Positions 62,703 to 64,000 of a stretch of 64,000 nucleotides of DNA are shown in pieces. This DNA comes from Stichopus chloronotus (taxonomy: Eukaryota; Echinodermata; Holothuroidea; Aspidochirotida; Stichopodidae): positions 1,674,001 through 1,738,000 of the forward strand of contig CM037835.1 in the NCBI GenBank assembly GCA_021234535.1, read 5' to 3'. The translations under genes were made by a program, and so were the position numbers. The stretch's first letter is position 1. The number at the start of each line of letters is the position of its first letter. The notes beneath the pieces are model-generated. The model did not search any database. It was not told the origin of the DNA and saw only the letters and a program-made list of their open reading frames with translations.

Positions 62703-64000
62703 GGAGAAATGGTGAACGCGCCTGGAAGTCATAAAAGGATCATGTACAATACACGTTATACTTGATGCACTTGATGGTTTGGGAGTACACGACTTTTTTA
62801 CCGCGAAGTTTTCTTCAATGATATCATTACTTTCCTTTTTGTTTTCTTTTCAAAACAAAAGTTGTGATATCAGTCATTCTTTCTCTCCTCTAAACTAATC
62901 GAAATTTTCGGTAGGGTCAGCTTGATTGATATGCCAGCATGCACTGACAAACCAGGGTCACCAACAGTAGCGTGATCAAGGTGTCCGGGGGCTGGGAGCA
63001 GGCGCAAATTCCAATTCTCAATTGAAAACTTGATGCCCCCCTTCCCCCGTGTGCCCCCAGCTGAGATTTGAGATTTTTGAAAATAAAAAGATCTTCTGCA
63101 GTCAAAGCATTCGACTACCAGCATTTTTATGACACGAAAAGACAGCAATTTGTATTTCCTTTGCATTAAGAGATCTCCCGGACATACGAAACACATGGTG
63201 ATTAATAAATTACTGCCGTAGGGTCTGCTACGTAGACAACGGTCCTGGTGATTTCATTCCCTAATCCTCGCCACTGCAACAGATGTGAATACAAGGTCTT
63301 GATTAAGTGTAGGTCTGAGTGTAGGGAAATACGGCCGTCGGTAACGTATTGATGAAGCCTACAATGAATCGTTACATAAAATTCATTTAAATGGGTTTAT
63401 GGAAAAACTAAAAATATAAAACAAGAAAATAGCGCTGTTTAGAACTTAAGGCGTGCCTTATGTAAAGGAACCGACAACGCACTGCATTTAAGAACAAAAT
63501 GAATTAACAATAATCGAATTCAGTCAATAGTCAAAGGTTTATCTTAGAAATAAAGGAAGGGAGATGGAGATGGGGATGCTGAGAAGAGGCGAGTTTTAAC
63601 GCTTGAATTATGTATCAATTCCTCCCCGGAAACTAACAGCTTGCAATACATGTAGGCTGCAGGATGAAACAGTAGGTCAAAAAGCCACAAAATGTCACGT
63701 TTTCAAGCCTTTTCAGTTATGAAGATGTCATCAAACATAGCAAATGTTATGGGCACGTTTGCTGAAAATCTTTTATTATGGTAGGTTGCTACTAAACATA
63801 TAGTTATTTCATTTCAATTCATTTCAGTGTAAAATGGACTAACATAATCAGTCAAGAACCAAATTCTTCCTCAGGAAATTTCGTACCATCACAGTGTAAT
63901 TTTTGGAAGATGATTCTGTTTACGTGGGGGTCCTTGGACAGTGGTTACTGGAGCACTAGCAACAGCTTCATTTGTTTTAATTGAATGAAATATGAAATTA
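62703..64000. other. Right end of window without recognised gene
   Basis: AT-rich sequence apart from a short G/C-rich block at 62985-63062 (TGCCCCCCTTCCCCC, GTCCGGGGGCTGGG), probably part of an old repeat. The minus-strand open frames over that block show no domain. Confidence 0.45.

Overview
This is a eukaryotic, animal-type window: AT-rich, gene-poor, with long introns and many repeats. It holds most of the 5' half of one recognisable protein-coding gene on the minus strand, an orthologue of the chromatin reader PHF14. Eight exons can be placed by reading frame, by GT-AG splice sites and by intron phases that all agree. They run from the start codon at 57296 down to 14023 and encode 276 residues: a 36-residue N-terminal extension, a short basic motif, an acidic stretch, a complete C4HC3 PHD finger, the zinc knuckle of a PZP (PHD-knuckle-PHD) module, and the link into the second PHD finger. 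The exons for PHD2 and the rest of the protein lie beyond position 1. I cannot identify the species. The intron density and the Penelope-like retroelements fit a marine invertebrate, possibly an echinoderm; that is an impression only.

Layout. Positions 1-2750 hold two degraded Penelope-like elements (PLEs) with GIY-YIG endonuclease domains. The second is flanked by ~300 bp inverted arms, and each arm carries a complete type I hammerhead ribozyme motif whose core overlaps the stop codon of the element's protein. Positions 2838-3915 are a 1,078 bp element with degenerate terminal inverted repeats and a TTAA target duplication. Positions 3920-5903 are a nearly perfect 992 bp tandem duplication. 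From there to 14022 is AT-rich sequence with no supported gene, belonging to intron 8 or beyond. PHF14 exons 8 to 1 follow at 14.0, 16.5, 21.4, 29.1, 33.5, 52.2, 54.2 and 57.2 kb.

The introns carry minisatellites (28-bp unit at 18.7-19.8 kb, ~56-bp unit at 21.8-22.3 kb, ~35-bp unit at 45.4-46.4 kb), a ~146-bp tandem repeat in which each unit carries a DR1-type nuclear-receptor motif (36.8-38.0 kb), and a 773 bp hAT-like non-autonomous element with an 8 bp target duplication (40.6-41.4 kb). Upstream of the gene (57.3-64 kb) are a candidate promoter with a duplicated ~19 bp motif, a pentanucleotide repeat, and a 353 bp element with perfect 18 bp inverted repeats. No other protein-coding gene, tRNA or rRNA could be supported.
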